A DNA stretch of 64,000 nt from Ekhidna lutea (GTDB lineage Bacteria > Bacteroidota > Bacteroidia > Cytophagales > Cyclobacteriaceae), in the NCBI RefSeq assembly GCF_900188325.1, contig NZ_FZPD01000003.1, positions 496,001 to 560,000 of the forward strand. The letters are read 5' to 3'. The position numbers and the translations under genes are program-made. Positions 26,763 through 34,614 of the stretch are shown in pieces (position 1 is the first letter of the stretch; every line of letters starts with the position of its first letter). The notes beneath the pieces were generated by a model. That model saw nothing but the letters and a program-made list of their open reading frames with translations, made no database searches and was not told the DNA's origin.

Positions 26763-28070
26763 ATGAGCGTTACGACAGAAAAATTTAAAGTAAAAGACAT
26801 TGCCCTTGCAGACTGGGGGAGAAAGGAAATTGAACTTGCAGAAGCGGAGATGCCCGGATTGATGGCATTGCGAGAAGAATATGGAAAAGACAAGCCTTTG
26901 GCCGGTGCAAGAATTGCTGGATGTCTTCACATGACCATCCAGACTGCTGTTTTGATTGAAACACTTGTCGAGCTTGGAGCGGATGTGACATGGTCCTCAT
27001 GTAATATTTTCTCAACACAGGATCACGCTGCAGCAGCTATAGCTAAATCTGGTGTTCCGGTATATGCATGGAAAGGCATGAATGATGAGGAGTTTGATTG
27101 GTGCATCGAGCAAACGCTATTCGCTTTTGAAGATGGCAAACCATTAAACATGATTCTTGATGATGGGGGAGACCTGACAAATATGGTTTTGGATAGATAT
27201 CCAGAACTTGTAAAAGATATTAGAGGACTTTCGGAAGAGACTACTACAGGAGTTCATAGATTATACGAGCGAATGAAGAATGGCACACTTCCAATGCCTG
27301 CTATCAACGTGAATGACTCGGTAACCAAGTCAAAATTTGACAACAAATACGGCTGTAAAGAGTCGCTAGTAGATGCGATTAGGAGAGCAACTGACGTGAT
27401 GCTTGCTGGAAAAGTAGCTGTTGTTGCTGGATATGGCGATGTTGGAAAAGGTTCTGCTGCCTCACTCAGAGGTGCGGGTGTACGTGTGATCGTTACTGAA
27501 ATTGATCCAATCTGCGCACTTCAGGCTGCTATGGATGGATACGAAGTAAAGAAAATGTCTGATTCAGTTTCAAGAGCAGACATTGTAGTTACTGCTACCG
27601 GTAATAAAGACATTATCAGAGGTGAGCACTTCGAAAAAATGAAGGACAAAGCAATCGTTTGTAATATTGGTCACTTCGATAACGAAATTGACATGGCGTG
27701 GCTGAAGAAAAACCACGGAAACACGCATGTGGAAATCAAACCTCAGGTTGATCTATACAATGTGAACGGAAATGACATAATTGTCCTGGCCGAAGGTCGA
27801 TTGGTAAACCTTGGCTGTGCAACTGGTCACCCATCATTTGTAATGTCCAACTCTTTCACAAACCAGACTTTAGCTCAACTAGAGTTGTGGCAAAACCACG
27901 AGAAGTATGATAACGCAGTTTACATGCTTCCAAAACACTTGGATGAAAAAGTAGCGGCTTTGCATTTGGCCAAGATTGGCGTTGAATTGGATACGCTTTC
28001 AAAAGATCAGGCTGATTACATAGGTGTGGAGGCTGAAGGACCTTTCAAACCTGAGTATTACAGATACTAA
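26763..28070 (+). CDS. ahcY: Adenosylhomocysteinase
   Basis: The 435-residue enzyme hydrolyses S-adenosylhomocysteine to adenosine and homocysteine, clearing the by-product of methylation. Visible are the substrate region ([27 protein letters not shown]), the NAD-binding [10 protein letters not shown] and the C-terminal signature ending PFKPEYYRY that completes the neighbouring subunit's cofactor site. It is cytosolic and homotetrameric. It is monocistronic: its own promoter precedes it and a strong terminator follows. Confidence 0.97.
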   Translation: MSVTTEKFKVKDIALADWGRKEIELAEAEMPGLMALREEYGKDKPLAGARIAGCLHMTIQTAVLIETLVELGADVTWSSCNIFSTQDHAAAAIAKSGVPVYAWKGMNDEEFDWCIEQTLFAFEDGKPLNMILDDGGDLTNMVLDRYPELVKDIRGLSEETTTGVHRLYERMKNGTLPMPAINVNDSVTKSKFDNKYGCKESLVDAIRRATDVMLAGKVAVVAGYGDVGKGSAASLRGAGVRVIVTEIDPICALQAAMDGYEVKKMSDSVSRADIVVTATGNKDIIRGEHFEKMKDKAIVCNIGHFDNEIDMAWLKKNHGNTHVEIKPQVDLYNVNGNDIIVLAEGRLVNLGCATGHPSFVMSNSFTNQTLAQLELWQNHEKYDNAVYMLPKHLDEKVAALHLAKIGVELDTLSKDQADYIGVEAEGPFKPEYYRY

Positions 28071-28092
28071 TGATTTTTAAATCATATTATTG

Positions 28093-28127
28093 AAAGGATT
28101 CTTCCTAAAAGGAGAATCCTTTTTTTG
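28093..28127 (+). terminator. ahcY terminator
   Basis: AAAGGATTCT and AGAATCCTTT (10-base perfect arms) with an 11-base loop are followed by five more T. Confidence 0.9.
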
Positions 28128-28294
28128 TTTCCACCCCTAATACACGCCGTTATGGCAGGTTTCTTTGAATGGCAGGGTTTTGGTGGTTTTTAACCTAAAC
28201 AAGCTCGTTTTAAACCATAAGATTGTCAGATATATAACAATTCGTTGGTTTAAGAGTTGCTTAAATAGAGATTCAAAAAAGTTTGAACTTATTT

Positions 28295-28320
28295 AGAACT
28301 AATCTAAATCAGGCACGTAT
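28295..28320 (+). promoter_or_regulatory. Possible ECF-type promoter of the sigma factor gene
   Basis: GAAC (28296-28299), 16 bases, then CGT (28316-28318) follows the common ECF-sigma pattern. The -35-like box lies in an inverted repeat TTTAGA/TCTAAA (28292-28297, 28303-28308). The ATG is at 28354. The rest of the 283-base gap after ahcY holds the terminator and nothing else recognisable. Confidence 0.35.
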
Positions 28321-28353
28321 ATTGATGTACATACACATAAAATGTGAAGAGAA

Positions 28354-28944
28354 ATGACCAATCAAGTAGATACTCCAGTTAAAAGAACATATTCTGAAGC
28401 TAAAAAAGTGCGAGTCTTCGATGGGGAATTTATGCCTCACGTAGATTCAATGTACAATTTTGCTTACCGTCTCACCTTCGATGAGGATGATGCAAAAGAT
28501 CTAGTTCAGGACACATACATGAAAGCGTTTCGCTTTATCAATTCTTTTCAGGAAGGAACCAATGCTAAAGCATGGTTGTACAGAATCCTAAAGAATAGCT
28601 TCATCAATGATTACAGGAAAAAGAGTAAGCAACCTGCTAAGGTAGATTATCAGGAAGTAGAGCAATTCTACAACTCTGAAGATACACCTAGTACAGCAAC
28701 TGTTGATTTGCGCCTTGAAACAACCAAGGACATGATTGGAGATGAAATCAGCAATGCGCTGAACTCCTTGGCAGTCGATTTCAGAACGGTAGTAATCTTG
28801 TGTGATCTTGAAGGGTTCACCTATGAAGAAATGGCGAAAATCTTGGACATTCCCATTGGTACCGTTCGGTCAAGATTACACAGAGCAAGAAACTTGCTTA
28901 GAGAAAAGTTAGGTTCTTATGCAATGTCTATGGGGTACAATTGA
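28354..28944 (+). CDS. ECF-type RNA polymerase sigma factor
   Basis: Region 2 (YNFAYRLTFDEDDAKDLVQD, AKAWLYRILKNSFINDYRKK) and region 4 (VVILCDLEGFTYEEMAKIL, then PIGTVRSRLHRARNLLREKL) are clear; region 3 is absent, as in group 4 factors. At 196 residues the length is normal. A small zinc-type anti-sigma factor gene follows after 64 bases, so the pair is probably a stress- or redox-responsive module of the SigR/RsrA type. The promoter upstream looks autoregulatory. Confidence 0.92.
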   Translation: MTNQVDTPVKRTYSEAKKVRVFDGEFMPHVDSMYNFAYRLTFDEDDAKDLVQDTYMKAFRFINSFQEGTNAKAWLYRILKNSFINDYRKKSKQPAKVDYQEVEQFYNSEDTPSTATVDLRLETTKDMIGDEISNALNSLAVDFRTVVILCDLEGFTYEEMAKILDIPIGTVRSRLHRARNLLREKLGSYAMSMGYN

Positions 28945-29008
28945 TTTAGGAACTTTTTTCCTGATCTTTCCATTTCATACTCGAACACCAAAAACAACAT
29001 GCTAAGAA

Positions 29009-29257
29009 ATGTCAGATTGTCCCGATTGTGGTTGCAGTGATTTTGATAAGTGCCTGAGGATATTAAACCTGATGTTGGATAATGAAGCCACCCCCAATCA
29101 GGAAGAGTTTTTTTACGGACACATCGAGAAATGTATGGTTTGCTTTGCTCATTACAATGTAGAAAAGCAGATCAGGCAACTTTTAAAAAGTAAGCTTAAT
29201 AATAAGGAAGTGCCAAATGCTTTGGCAGAAGAAATCAGGCGGAAGATTGTTTCCTGA
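29009..29257 (+). CDS. Zinc-binding anti-sigma factor (ZAS type)
   Basis: The 82-residue protein has H-x3-C-x2-C (HIEKCMVC, about residues 34-41), the zinc motif of RsrA/ChrR-like anti-sigma factors, in a short helical domain. An extra N-terminal cluster CPDCGCSDFDKC could bind metal or form disulfides. There is no membrane segment, so it is a cytosolic partner that should hold the upstream sigma factor and release it on oxidation or metal loss. The function is inferred from the motif and gene order. Confidence 0.8.
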   Translation: MSDCPDCGCSDFDKCLRILNLMLDNEATPNQEEFFYGHIEKCMVCFAHYNVEKQIRQLLKSKLNNKEVPNALAEEIRRKIVS

Positions 29258-29302
29258 AAGAAAAAACCTTGATTTCAGAATGTTCCACAAAGAATAATTG
29301 CC

Positions 29303-29325
29303 CCCCGAATCTTTCGGGTTTAATT
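29303..29325 (+). terminator. Short terminator after the anti-sigma gene
   Basis: CCCGAA/TTCGGG with a 3-base loop is followed by a T-rich stretch. It abuts the gmk promoter-like sequence. Confidence 0.45.
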
Positions 29326-29328
29326 TCG
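29321..29328 (+). promoter_or_regulatory. Possible gmk -7 element
   Basis: TAATTTCG differs from TAnnTTTG by one base and lies only 4 bases before the ATG at 29333. If used, the mRNA would have essentially no leader. Confidence 0.3.
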
Positions 29329-29332
29329 CGTG

Positions 29333-29896
29333 ATGGAAGGAAAGGCCATCATATTTTCGGCACCATCAGGTGCCGGTAAGACCACCATCGTACACAGCCT
29401 GCTCGACAGAATTCCAAACCTGCGCTTTTCCATTTCAGCCACGACACGCGCAAAGCGCACAACAGAAATCGATGGTCGAGATTATTACTTCCTAGCAATC
29501 GAAGAGTTTAAGCAAAAACAATCCAATGGAGAATTATTGGAATGGGAGGAAGTGTATACCGATACATTTTATGGTACGCTTCGCTCTGAGGTAGAGCGAC
29601 TTTGGGAAGAGGGCAACCATGTGATTTTTGATGTGGATGTAAAAGGAGGTAAAAAGCTCAAGAAAATTTTGGGCAGCAAGGCTCTTTCAATATTCGTAAA
29701 AGTTAAAGGTGAAGAGGTATTACGTGATCGGTTGAAAATGCGAAATACAGAAAGTGAAGAAACGCTTTCAAAGCGCATTAACAAAGCGGCAGAAGAAATG
29801 AAGGAAGAGGTTTATTTTGATGAGGTAATCCTTAATGATAATTTAGATATCGCCATTGATTCTGCAGAAAGCATTGTGAAAGCATTTATAAAATAA
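29333..29896 (+). CDS. gmk: Guanylate kinase
   Basis: The P-loop FSAPSGAGKTT is near the N-terminus, followed by the GMP-binding segment SATTRAKRTTEIDGRDY and the lid region. It converts GMP and ATP to GDP and ADP. The length (187 aa) is standard. The ATG at 29333 is chosen over an overlapping GTG one codon earlier. nadD starts 5 bases after its stop, so the two nucleotide-metabolism genes are co-transcribed. Confidence 0.96.
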   Translation: MEGKAIIFSAPSGAGKTTIVHSLLDRIPNLRFSISATTRAKRTTEIDGRDYYFLAIEEFKQKQSNGELLEWEEVYTDTFYGTLRSEVERLWEEGNHVIFDVDVKGGKKLKKILGSKALSIFVKVKGEEVLRDRLKMRNTESEETLSKRINKAAEEMKEEVYFDEVILNDNLDIAIDSAESIVKAFIK

Positions 29897-29901
29897 GCGA
29901 C

Positions 29902-30477
29902 ATGGAGGTAGGTCTCTTTTTTGGATCTTTCAATCCCATACATACAGGTCATATGATCATTGCAAATCTGGTGAAAGAAACAACCAGCGTGGAAGAGGTG
30001 TGGTTTATTGTAAGTCCACAAAATCCATTTAAGAAGAATAAAAATTTACTCCACGAATTCGATCGATTAGATTTGGTTAACGCGGCTATTGCCGATGATT
30101 ATAAGTTTCGCTCCAGCGATGTAGAGTTTAATATGCCGCGCCCAAGCTATACGATAGACACACTGACGGTCCTTCAGGAAAAGCATCCTGATAAAACATT
30201 CCGTTTGATCATAGGAGGGGACAACCTGGCCTCATTTCCAAAGTGGAAAAATCACGATAAAATACTAGAGCACTTTGGTCTAATAGTTTATCCAAGACCA
30301 AATGCGAAACCTACTGATTTAATCAATCATAAAAGTATACAGATGATTGATGCACCTGAGGTAGACATCTCAGCCACACTCATCCGAAAGTTGATCAAGG
30401 AAGGAAAGTCAATAAATTATCTGGTGCCGGAACCAGTAGCAGGATTAATTAGGAGTAAAGGTTTTTTTCAGGACTAA
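29902..30477 (+). CDS. nadD: Nicotinate-nucleotide adenylyltransferase
   Basis: The nucleotidyltransferase motif GSFNPIHTGHM lies at the N-terminus and ISATLIRKLI near the C-terminus, with IIGGDNLASFPKWKN between them as in NadD. It adenylates nicotinate mononucleotide in NAD synthesis. At 191 residues it is of normal size. It lies 5 bases after gmk, and its stop overlaps the stop of the convergent frr gene by 4 bases. Confidence 0.95.
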   Translation: MEVGLFFGSFNPIHTGHMIIANLVKETTSVEEVWFIVSPQNPFKKNKNLLHEFDRLDLVNAAIADDYKFRSSDVEFNMPRPSYTIDTLTVLQEKHPDKTFRLIIGGDNLASFPKWKNHDKILEHFGLIVYPRPNAKPTDLINHKSIQMIDAPEVDISATLIRKLIKEGKSINYLVPEPVAGLIRSKGFFQD

Positions 30478-31028
30478 ACAGTCATAATATCTTTCTCCTT
30501 GCTCTCAACCAAGGTGTCAATCTTATTTGTGTAGGTGTCCGTTAGCTTTTGTACATCATCTTCGGCACCTTTAATCAAATCTTCAGAAACACCATCCAAC
30601 TTTTTCAGAGAGTCATTAGTATCCTTTCGTGCATTTCGAATACTGATTTTTCCTTTTTCAGCTTCAGCCTTCACTTGCTTCATAAGTTGAAGTCTTCTTT
30701 CTTCAGTAAGAGGAGGTATGTTTATGCGAATTTGTTCACCATCATTCTGCGGGTTGAATCCGAGATTACTGTTAATGATTGCACGCTCTATTTCCTGAAG
30801 CATCGTTTTCTCCCATGGTTTTACGCTCAGAGTTCTTGCGTCAGGGGTAGTTACTCCAGCCACCTGATTCAATGGAGTCATTGTGCCATAGTATTCTACC
30901 TCTACTCCGTCCAGCATGCTTGGCATTGCTTTCCCAGCTCGAATTTTAGAAAACTCAGTAATCGTATGAGAAACCGCCCCTTCCATCATCTCTTTCGCAG
31001 TGTCAAGATATATTTCTATTTCTTCCAT
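30474..31028 (-). CDS. frr: Ribosome recycling factor
   Basis: The 184-residue product has the RRF features: FSKIRAGKAMPSMLDGVEVEYYG near the start (residues 26-48) and IRINIPPLTEERR plus IRNARKDTNDSLKKL later. With EF-G it splits post-termination ribosomes. It follows pyrH at 20 bases, the widespread bacterial pyrH-frr pairing. Confidence 0.97.
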   Translation of the reverse strand: MEEIEIYLDTAKEMMEGAVSHTITEFSKIRAGKAMPSMLDGVEVEYYGTMTPLNQVAGVTTPDARTLSVKPWEKTMLQEIERAIINSNLGFNPQNDGEQIRINIPPLTEERRLQLMKQVKAEAEKGKISIRNARKDTNDSLKKLDGVSEDLIKGAEDDVQKLTDTYTNKIDTLVESKEKDIMTV

Positions 31029-31048
31029 GAGTGAAAATTATAATTTTT

Positions 31049-31753
31049 CTATTGAATAAGTGTTCCTACTTCTTCTCCGGCCACAATTTTCTGCAGGTTG
31101 CCTGGGGTATTCATGTCAAATACTATAATTGGGAGATTGTTTTCCTGGCAGAGGGTAAAAGCTGTCATGTCCATAATGTTCAGATTTTTCTCATAGGCTT
31201 CCTGAAAGGAAATGTTAGAAAATCGTTCGGCATCAGGGTTTTTCTCAGGGTCTTCCGAATACACACCATCCACACGAGTTCCTTTCAAGACTACATCAGC
31301 TTCTATTTCAATGGCTCTAAGACTGGCTGTCGAATCTGTTGTGAAATATGGATTGCCAATTCCAGCTCCAAAAATGACTACCCTCCCTTTTTCCAGGTGT
31401 CTGATCGCTCGTCTTCTTATAAATGGCTCGCATACCTGCTCCATTTTCAATCCGGACATCAGCCGTGTGTACATCCCCTGTTTTTCAAACATGCTTTGTA
31501 GGGCCATGGCATTGATGACCGTAGCAAGCATACCCATATAGTCACCCTGCACACGATCGATCCCGGAAGCTTCAGCTTCTACACCTCTAAATATATTTCC
31601 TCCCCCAATAACCACCGCTACTTCAATCCCTTCATTTACTACCTTCTTTATGTCTTCCGCATATTGGGTCAATCGCTTTGAATCAATCCCGTGTTGCTTC
31701 TCTCCCATCAGGGCTTCTCCGCTTAGCTTGAGTAGTATTCTTTTGTAGGTCAT
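31049..31753 (-). CDS. pyrH: UMP kinase
   Basis: This is an amino-acid-kinase-fold enzyme: [14 protein letters not shown] at the N-terminus, [10 protein letters not shown] for phosphate binding, and [13 protein letters not shown] with DMTAFTLC towards the end. It phosphorylates UMP to UDP as a hexamer. At 234 residues the length is normal. The promoter TATATTTG lies upstream at 31797-31804 on the minus strand. Confidence 0.97.
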   Translation of the reverse strand: MTYKRILLKLSGEALMGEKQHGIDSKRLTQYAEDIKKVVNEGIEVAVVIGGGNIFRGVEAEASGIDRVQGDYMGMLATVINAMALQSMFEKQGMYTRLMSGLKMEQVCEPFIRRRAIRHLEKGRVVIFGAGIGNPYFTTDSTASLRAIEIEADVVLKGTRVDGVYSEDPEKNPDAERFSNISFQEAYEKNLNIMDMTAFTLCQENNLPIIVFDMNTPGNLQKIVAGEEVGTLIQ

Positions 31754-31796
31754 GCCTTTACTATAATGAGGGTTTTAGATGTTTGATGAAATCGTG

Positions 31797-31804
31797 CAAA
31801 TATA
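31797..31804 (-). promoter_or_regulatory. pyrH-frr -7 element
   Basis: On the minus strand TATATTTG followed by CACG fits TAnnTTTG; the ATG is 43 bases downstream. Confidence 0.6.
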
Positions 31805-31822
31805 TATTTATTGTATTCGGAA

Positions 31823-32317
31823 TTACTCGAAAGAAATAAGGACTTGATTTTTTTCCACGTTTTCCTTTTCTGCGATATGAACTTTCGCGACTTTACCTTC
31901 CCCGGGTGACTTAATTACATTCTCCATTTTCATAGCCTCTAAGACTAAAAGTTGATCCCCCTCCTTTACTTCATCACCTTGGGCTACAATTATATTTAAG
32001 ATGGATCCGGGCATAGGTGCTTTCACGTCTTTTACTGCGGCACTTGCAGCTATATTCATTCCCAGTTTATCTAGTATTTGATCAATGTGGTCAGTGATTG
32101 AAACTTCGATTAAGTGGTCATTTACTTTAAGTTTCATTTCTTTTCCCACTCTTTCTACCACATCTACTCGAAAAATTTTATTGGATTTAAAAACTTTGAA
32201 AGAGCTATCATCAATTTTTATGACCTCCCCATCAAACAGCTTATCGTTGAGATAAACCCCGTCTTTTTTATTTTGAACCTTGATTTTGTCAGTATCTCCT
32301 GCCTTGATTTCAATCAT
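31823..32317 (-). CDS. Biotin carboxyl carrier protein of an acyl-CoA/pyruvate-type carboxylase
   Basis: The C-terminal ~75 residues are a biotinyl domain with the biotin-accepting lysine in LEAMKMEN and the flanking APMPGSI. The N-terminal ~90 residues are a beta-rich linker domain as in the small carrier subunits of propionyl/methylmalonyl-type carboxylases. The ATG at 32317 is preferred over one 15 codons earlier, because it follows the promoter TAATTTTG and fits the family N-terminus MIEIKAG. Carboxylase partners are not in the window. BirA is encoded 5 kb away. Confidence 0.85.
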   Translation of the reverse strand: MIEIKAGDTDKIKVQNKKDGVYLNDKLFDGEVIKIDDSSFKVFKSNKIFRVDVVERVGKEMKLKVNDHLIEVSITDHIDQILDKLGMNIAASAAVKDVKAPMPGSILNIIVAQGDEVKEGDQLLVLEAMKMENVIKSPGEGKVAKVHIAEKENVEKNQVLISFE

Positions 32318-32344
32318 AGAAATGGTATTTATTTTTTGGCTTGT

Positions 32345-32352
32345 CAAAATTA
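32345..32352 (-). promoter_or_regulatory. Biotin carrier gene -7 element
   Basis: On the minus strand TAATTTTG lies 28 bases before the ATG at 32317; it matches TAnnTTTG. Confidence 0.55.
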
Positions 32353-32386
32353 TGAATTGCAATAGACTTTTTATCTAAAAATGAAA

Positions 32387-32417
32387 TTTGATTAGTCCAA
32401 AAAACCATATACTTTTG
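32387..32417 (+). promoter_or_regulatory. Promoter of the tRNA-tuf operon
   Basis: TTTG at 32387-32390, 19 bases, then TACTTTTG at 32410-32417 and CA: a textbook Bacteroidota housekeeping promoter. Confidence 0.85.
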
Positions 32418-32422
32418 CAATC

Positions 32423-32449
32423 CTTTTTCTGGAAAGCATCTGGAAAAAG
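32423..32449 (+). repeat. 5'-proximal inverted repeat of the tRNA-tuf transcript
   Basis: CTTTTTC (32423-32429) and GAAAAAG (32443-32449) are perfect 7-base arms beginning about 5 bases after the -7 element, near the predicted RNA start. Confidence 0.5.
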
Positions 32450-32473
32450 TAGTTCTTAAAAGTGTTTTAAAAA

Positions 32474-32556
32474 GGGGAGATACTCAAGCGGCCAACGAGG
32501 ACAGACTGTAAATCTGTTGGTGTATTCCTTCGCAGGTTCGAATCCTGCTCTCCCCA
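32474..32556 (+). tRNA. trnY: tRNA-Tyr (GTA)
   Basis: GGGGAGA pairs with TCTCCCC; the anticodon GTA is at 32518-32520 in a standard loop, and the T loop is GGTTCGAATCC. It has the long variable arm of bacterial tRNA-Tyr. CCA is encoded at 32557-32559. Confidence 0.95.
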
Positions 32557-32567
32557 CCATTTTTTAA

Positions 32568-32640
32568 GCGGGTGTAGCTCAGTTGGTAGAGCGACAGCCT
32601 TCCAAGCTGTAGGTCGCGGGTTCGAGCCTCGTCACCCGCT
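32568..32640 (+). tRNA. trnG: tRNA-Gly (TCC)
   Basis: GCGGGTG pairs with CACCCGC; the anticodon TCC is at 32601-32603 in loop CTTCCAA, with stem ACAGC/GCTGT. The D arm is complete and the T loop is TTCGAGC. CCA is not encoded. Confidence 0.95.
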
Positions 32641-32642
32641 CA

Positions 32643-32664
32643 AATGTCGAAAAAGTTCGACATT
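32643..32664 (+). repeat. Perfect 9-base hairpin after trnG
   Basis: AATGTCGAA, loop AAAG, TTCGACATT. No T tract follows. It may guide processing of the tRNA precursor or be part of the inserted sequence that carries the tRNA-like copy. Confidence 0.6.
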
Positions 32665-32718
32665 GAGCAATCAGATGAGATCATTAGATTTCATTTGAAC
32701 GTTATTGTAAAATTGAAA

Positions 32719-32820
32719 GTGGGTGTAGCTCAATTAGTAGACATACAGTTCGTTCCATTACGGCTTCCAAGCTGTAGGTCGCGGCGGTTCGTCGCTACGA
32801 TTCGAGCCTCGTCACCCGCT
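32719..32820 (+). pseudogene. Interrupted tRNA-Gly(TCC)-like sequence
   Basis: This 102-base copy of trnG keeps the acceptor stem (GTGGGTG/CACCCGC, one G-T pair), CTTCCAAGCTGTAGGTCGCGG and TTCGAGCCTCGT. It has two insertions of about 15 bases: one in the 5' anticodon stem (about 32747-32761) and one in the T stem (about 32785-32799). Both inserts share GTTCGT...C...TACG and sit just before a loop TTC. The D stem is also broken (GCTC against GACA). It is probably non-functional as a glycine tRNA, though a folded RNA is possible. The flank CGCTCAAAT is the same as after the intact gene. Confidence 0.75.
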
Positions 32821-32893
32821 CAAATCTTCCGAGTAATCGGGAGTCTTTGAGCTCTTTGGTTCAAAAAGCTGGACTTAGAGAGTTTAGTGATTA

Positions 32894-32965
32894 GCCGATG
32901 TAGCTCAGGGGTAGAGCGTTTCCTTGGTAAGGAAGAGGTCAGGGGTTCAAATCCCCTCATTGGCT
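32894..32965 (+). tRNA. trnT: tRNA-Thr (GGT)
   Basis: GCCGATG pairs with CATTGGC (two wobble or weak pairs); the anticodon GGT is at 32926-32928 in loop TTGGTAA, and the T arm is AGGGGTTCAAATCCCCT. tuf follows 68 bases later with no new promoter visible. Confidence 0.94.
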
Positions 32966-33033
32966 CTTATTCAAGGATTAGAATTAGAAAATAGAGTAAT
33001 AACAATAAATTAAACAAACGAGGATTATCAAGC

Positions 33034-34221
33034 ATGGCTAAAGAAACCTTTGATCGTTCGAAACCACACGTAAATATTGGTACAATCGGACACGTTGACC
33101 ATGGTAAAACAACTTTAACGGCAGCAATTTCTGCAGTACTTGCAGGTAAAGGACTCGCTACAGCTAGCGATTTCTCAGCAATTGACAATGCCCCTGAGGA
33201 AAAAGAAAGAGGAATTACCATTAACAGTTCACACATTGAGTATCAGACTGAAAAACGTCACTATGCTCATGTTGACTGTCCTGGTCACGCGGATTATGTA
33301 AAGAACATGGTTACAGGAGCTGCTCAGATGGACGGAGCTATCATCGTGGTAGCTGCTACTGATGGACCTATGCCACAAACAAGAGAGCACATCCTTCTTT
33401 CAAGACAGGTAGGTGTACCCGCATTGGTTGTGTTCATGAACAAAGTTGACTTAGTAGATGATCCTGAACTACTTGAGCTAGTAGAAATGGAAATCAGAGA
33501 GCTACTTTCTGATTACGACTTCCCAGGTGATGACATTCCTGTAATCCAGGGCTCTGCACTTGGTGGACTTAACGGGGACGCTAAGTGGGTTGGAAAAATT
33601 GAAGAGTTGATGGATGCTGTAGATGAGCACATTCCTCTTCCAGAAAGAGCTGTAGACAAAGATTTCTTGATGCCAGTTGAGGACGTATTCTCAATTACAG
33701 GTCGAGGAACTGTTGCGACTGGTAGAATCGAAAGAGGAGTTATCAACTCGGGCGATGGTGTTGATATCATCGGAATGGGTGCTGAAGGACTAAAGTCTAC
33801 AATCACTGGTGTAGAGATGTTCCGTAAGATTCTAGACAGAGGTGAAGCCGGTGATAACGTTGGTCTTCTTTTAAGAGGTATTGAAAAAGACCAAATTAAG
33901 AGAGGAATGATTATCTGTAAGCCAGGATCAGTAACTCCTCACGCTCACTTCAAAGCAGAGGTTTACGTTCTGTCAAAAGAAGAAGGTGGACGTCACACTC
34001 CATTCTTCAACAAGTATAGACCTCAGTTCTACTTGAGAACTACAGATGTAACTGGAGAAATCATGCTTCCTGAAAACGTTGAAATGGTAATGCCAGGTGA
34101 TAACGTTACAATAGAAGTAAACTTGATTAGCCCTGTTGCGCTAGAGCAAGGATTGCGATTTGCAATTAGAGAAGGTGGACGAACTGTAGGTTCTGGTCAG
34201 GTAACTGAAATTCTTGATTAA
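33034..34221 (+). CDS. tuf: Elongation factor Tu
   Basis: The 395-residue GTPase carries GHVDHGKT (19-26), DCPGHADY for the G3 region and NKVD for guanine recognition, followed by the two beta-barrel domains. It delivers aminoacyl-tRNA to the ribosome. It follows trnT in the same transcript and is closed by a hairpin at 34231-34258. It is the only tuf copy in the window. Confidence 0.99.
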   Translation: MAKETFDRSKPHVNIGTIGHVDHGKTTLTAAISAVLAGKGLATASDFSAIDNAPEEKERGITINSSHIEYQTEKRHYAHVDCPGHADYVKNMVTGAAQMDGAIIVVAATDGPMPQTREHILLSRQVGVPALVVFMNKVDLVDDPELLELVEMEIRELLSDYDFPGDDIPVIQGSALGGLNGDAKWVGKIEELMDAVDEHIPLPERAVDKDFLMPVEDVFSITGRGTVATGRIERGVINSGDGVDIIGMGAEGLKSTITGVEMFRKILDRGEAGDNVGLLLRGIEKDQIKRGMIICKPGSVTPHAHFKAEVYVLSKEEGGRHTPFFNKYRPQFYLRTTDVTGEIMLPENVEMVMPGDNVTIEVNLISPVALEQGLRFAIREGGRTVGSGQVTEILD

Positions 34222-34230
34222 TAAATAGTT

Positions 34231-34258
34231 ATCCCGATATACACTAGTATGTCGGGAT
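34231..34258 (+). terminator. tuf terminator hairpin
   Basis: ATCCCGATATAC and GTATGTCGGGAT pair at 11 of 12 positions around a 4-base loop. The following bases (TTGTTTATAC) are moderately T-rich. Confidence 0.65.
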
Positions 34259-34289
34259 TTGTTTATACAAACTGATTACTCTAAATTTG
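34258..34289 (+). promoter_or_regulatory. Promoter of trnW-secE-nusG-rpl operon
   Basis: TTTG at 34258-34261, 20 bases, TAAATTTG at 34282-34289, then CAGTCC. Confidence 0.65.
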
Positions 34290-34316
34290 CAGTCCTTTTG
34301 GGACTGCTTGTTTTTT
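34289..34316 (+). terminator. Hairpin with T tract overlapping the trnW promoter
   Basis: GCAGTCC-TTTTG-GGACTGC is a perfect 7-base stem followed by TTGTTTTTT. It would stop read-through from tuf. As its left arm begins at the last base of the -7 element, it could also form a truncated stem at the 5' end of the new transcript. Confidence 0.7.
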
Positions 34317-34389
34317 ACGGGTGTAGCTCAATTGGTAGAGTAGTGGTCTCCAAAACCATTGGTTGGGGGTTCGAGTCCCTCCTCCCGTG
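34317..34389 (+). tRNA. trnW: tRNA-Trp (CCA)
   Basis: ACGGGTG pairs with CTCCCGT (one T-T mismatch), discriminator G; the anticodon CCA is at 34350-34352 in loop CTCCAAA, and the T loop is GGTTCGAGTCC. secE begins 18 bases later in the same transcript. Confidence 0.94.
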
Positions 34390-34407
34390 CTAAAATGAAG
34401 GAAAATT

Positions 34408-34599
34408 ATGTCTAAAGTTATCACTTTTTTCAAAGAGTCATATGATGAGCTGGCACATAAAGTGTCTTGGCCAAAATATGGCGATTTGCAAAACAGCGCC
34501 GTTTTGGTGCTAGTAGCGTCATTGATCTTTGCACTGATGATAGGAGCAATAGACTATGCCTTCGAAAATTTAATGGAATTTATTTACCAGGAACTATAA
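34408..34599 (+). CDS. secE: Preprotein translocase subunit SecE
   Basis: This is the short (63 aa) single-helix form: an amphipathic N-terminus with SYDELAHKVSWPKYGDL, then one membrane helix (about 30-52). It stabilises SecY in the translocon. nusG starts 15 bases after it. Confidence 0.95.
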   Translation: MSKVITFFKESYDELAHKVSWPKYGDLQNSAVLVLVASLIFALMIGAIDYAFENLMEFIYQEL

Positions 34600-34614
34600 T
34601 ACGTACGGGACAGG

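Noticed and set aside
28139-28291. Possible small gene between ahcY and the sigma factor gene
   Set aside because: No frame with a plausible start, length or composition was seen.
31031-31501. Frame antisense to pyrH (156 codons)
   Set aside because: It is a shadow of the conserved pyrH gene; composition is unlike a real protein.
32643-32664. Hairpin after trnG as an intrinsic terminator
   Set aside because: There is no T tract, and trnT and tuf downstream have no promoter of their own.
32644-32850. Open frame of 68 codons running through the tRNA-like copy
   Set aside because: It reads across the trnG-derived sequence and resembles no protein; it is a by-product of the RNA gene copy.
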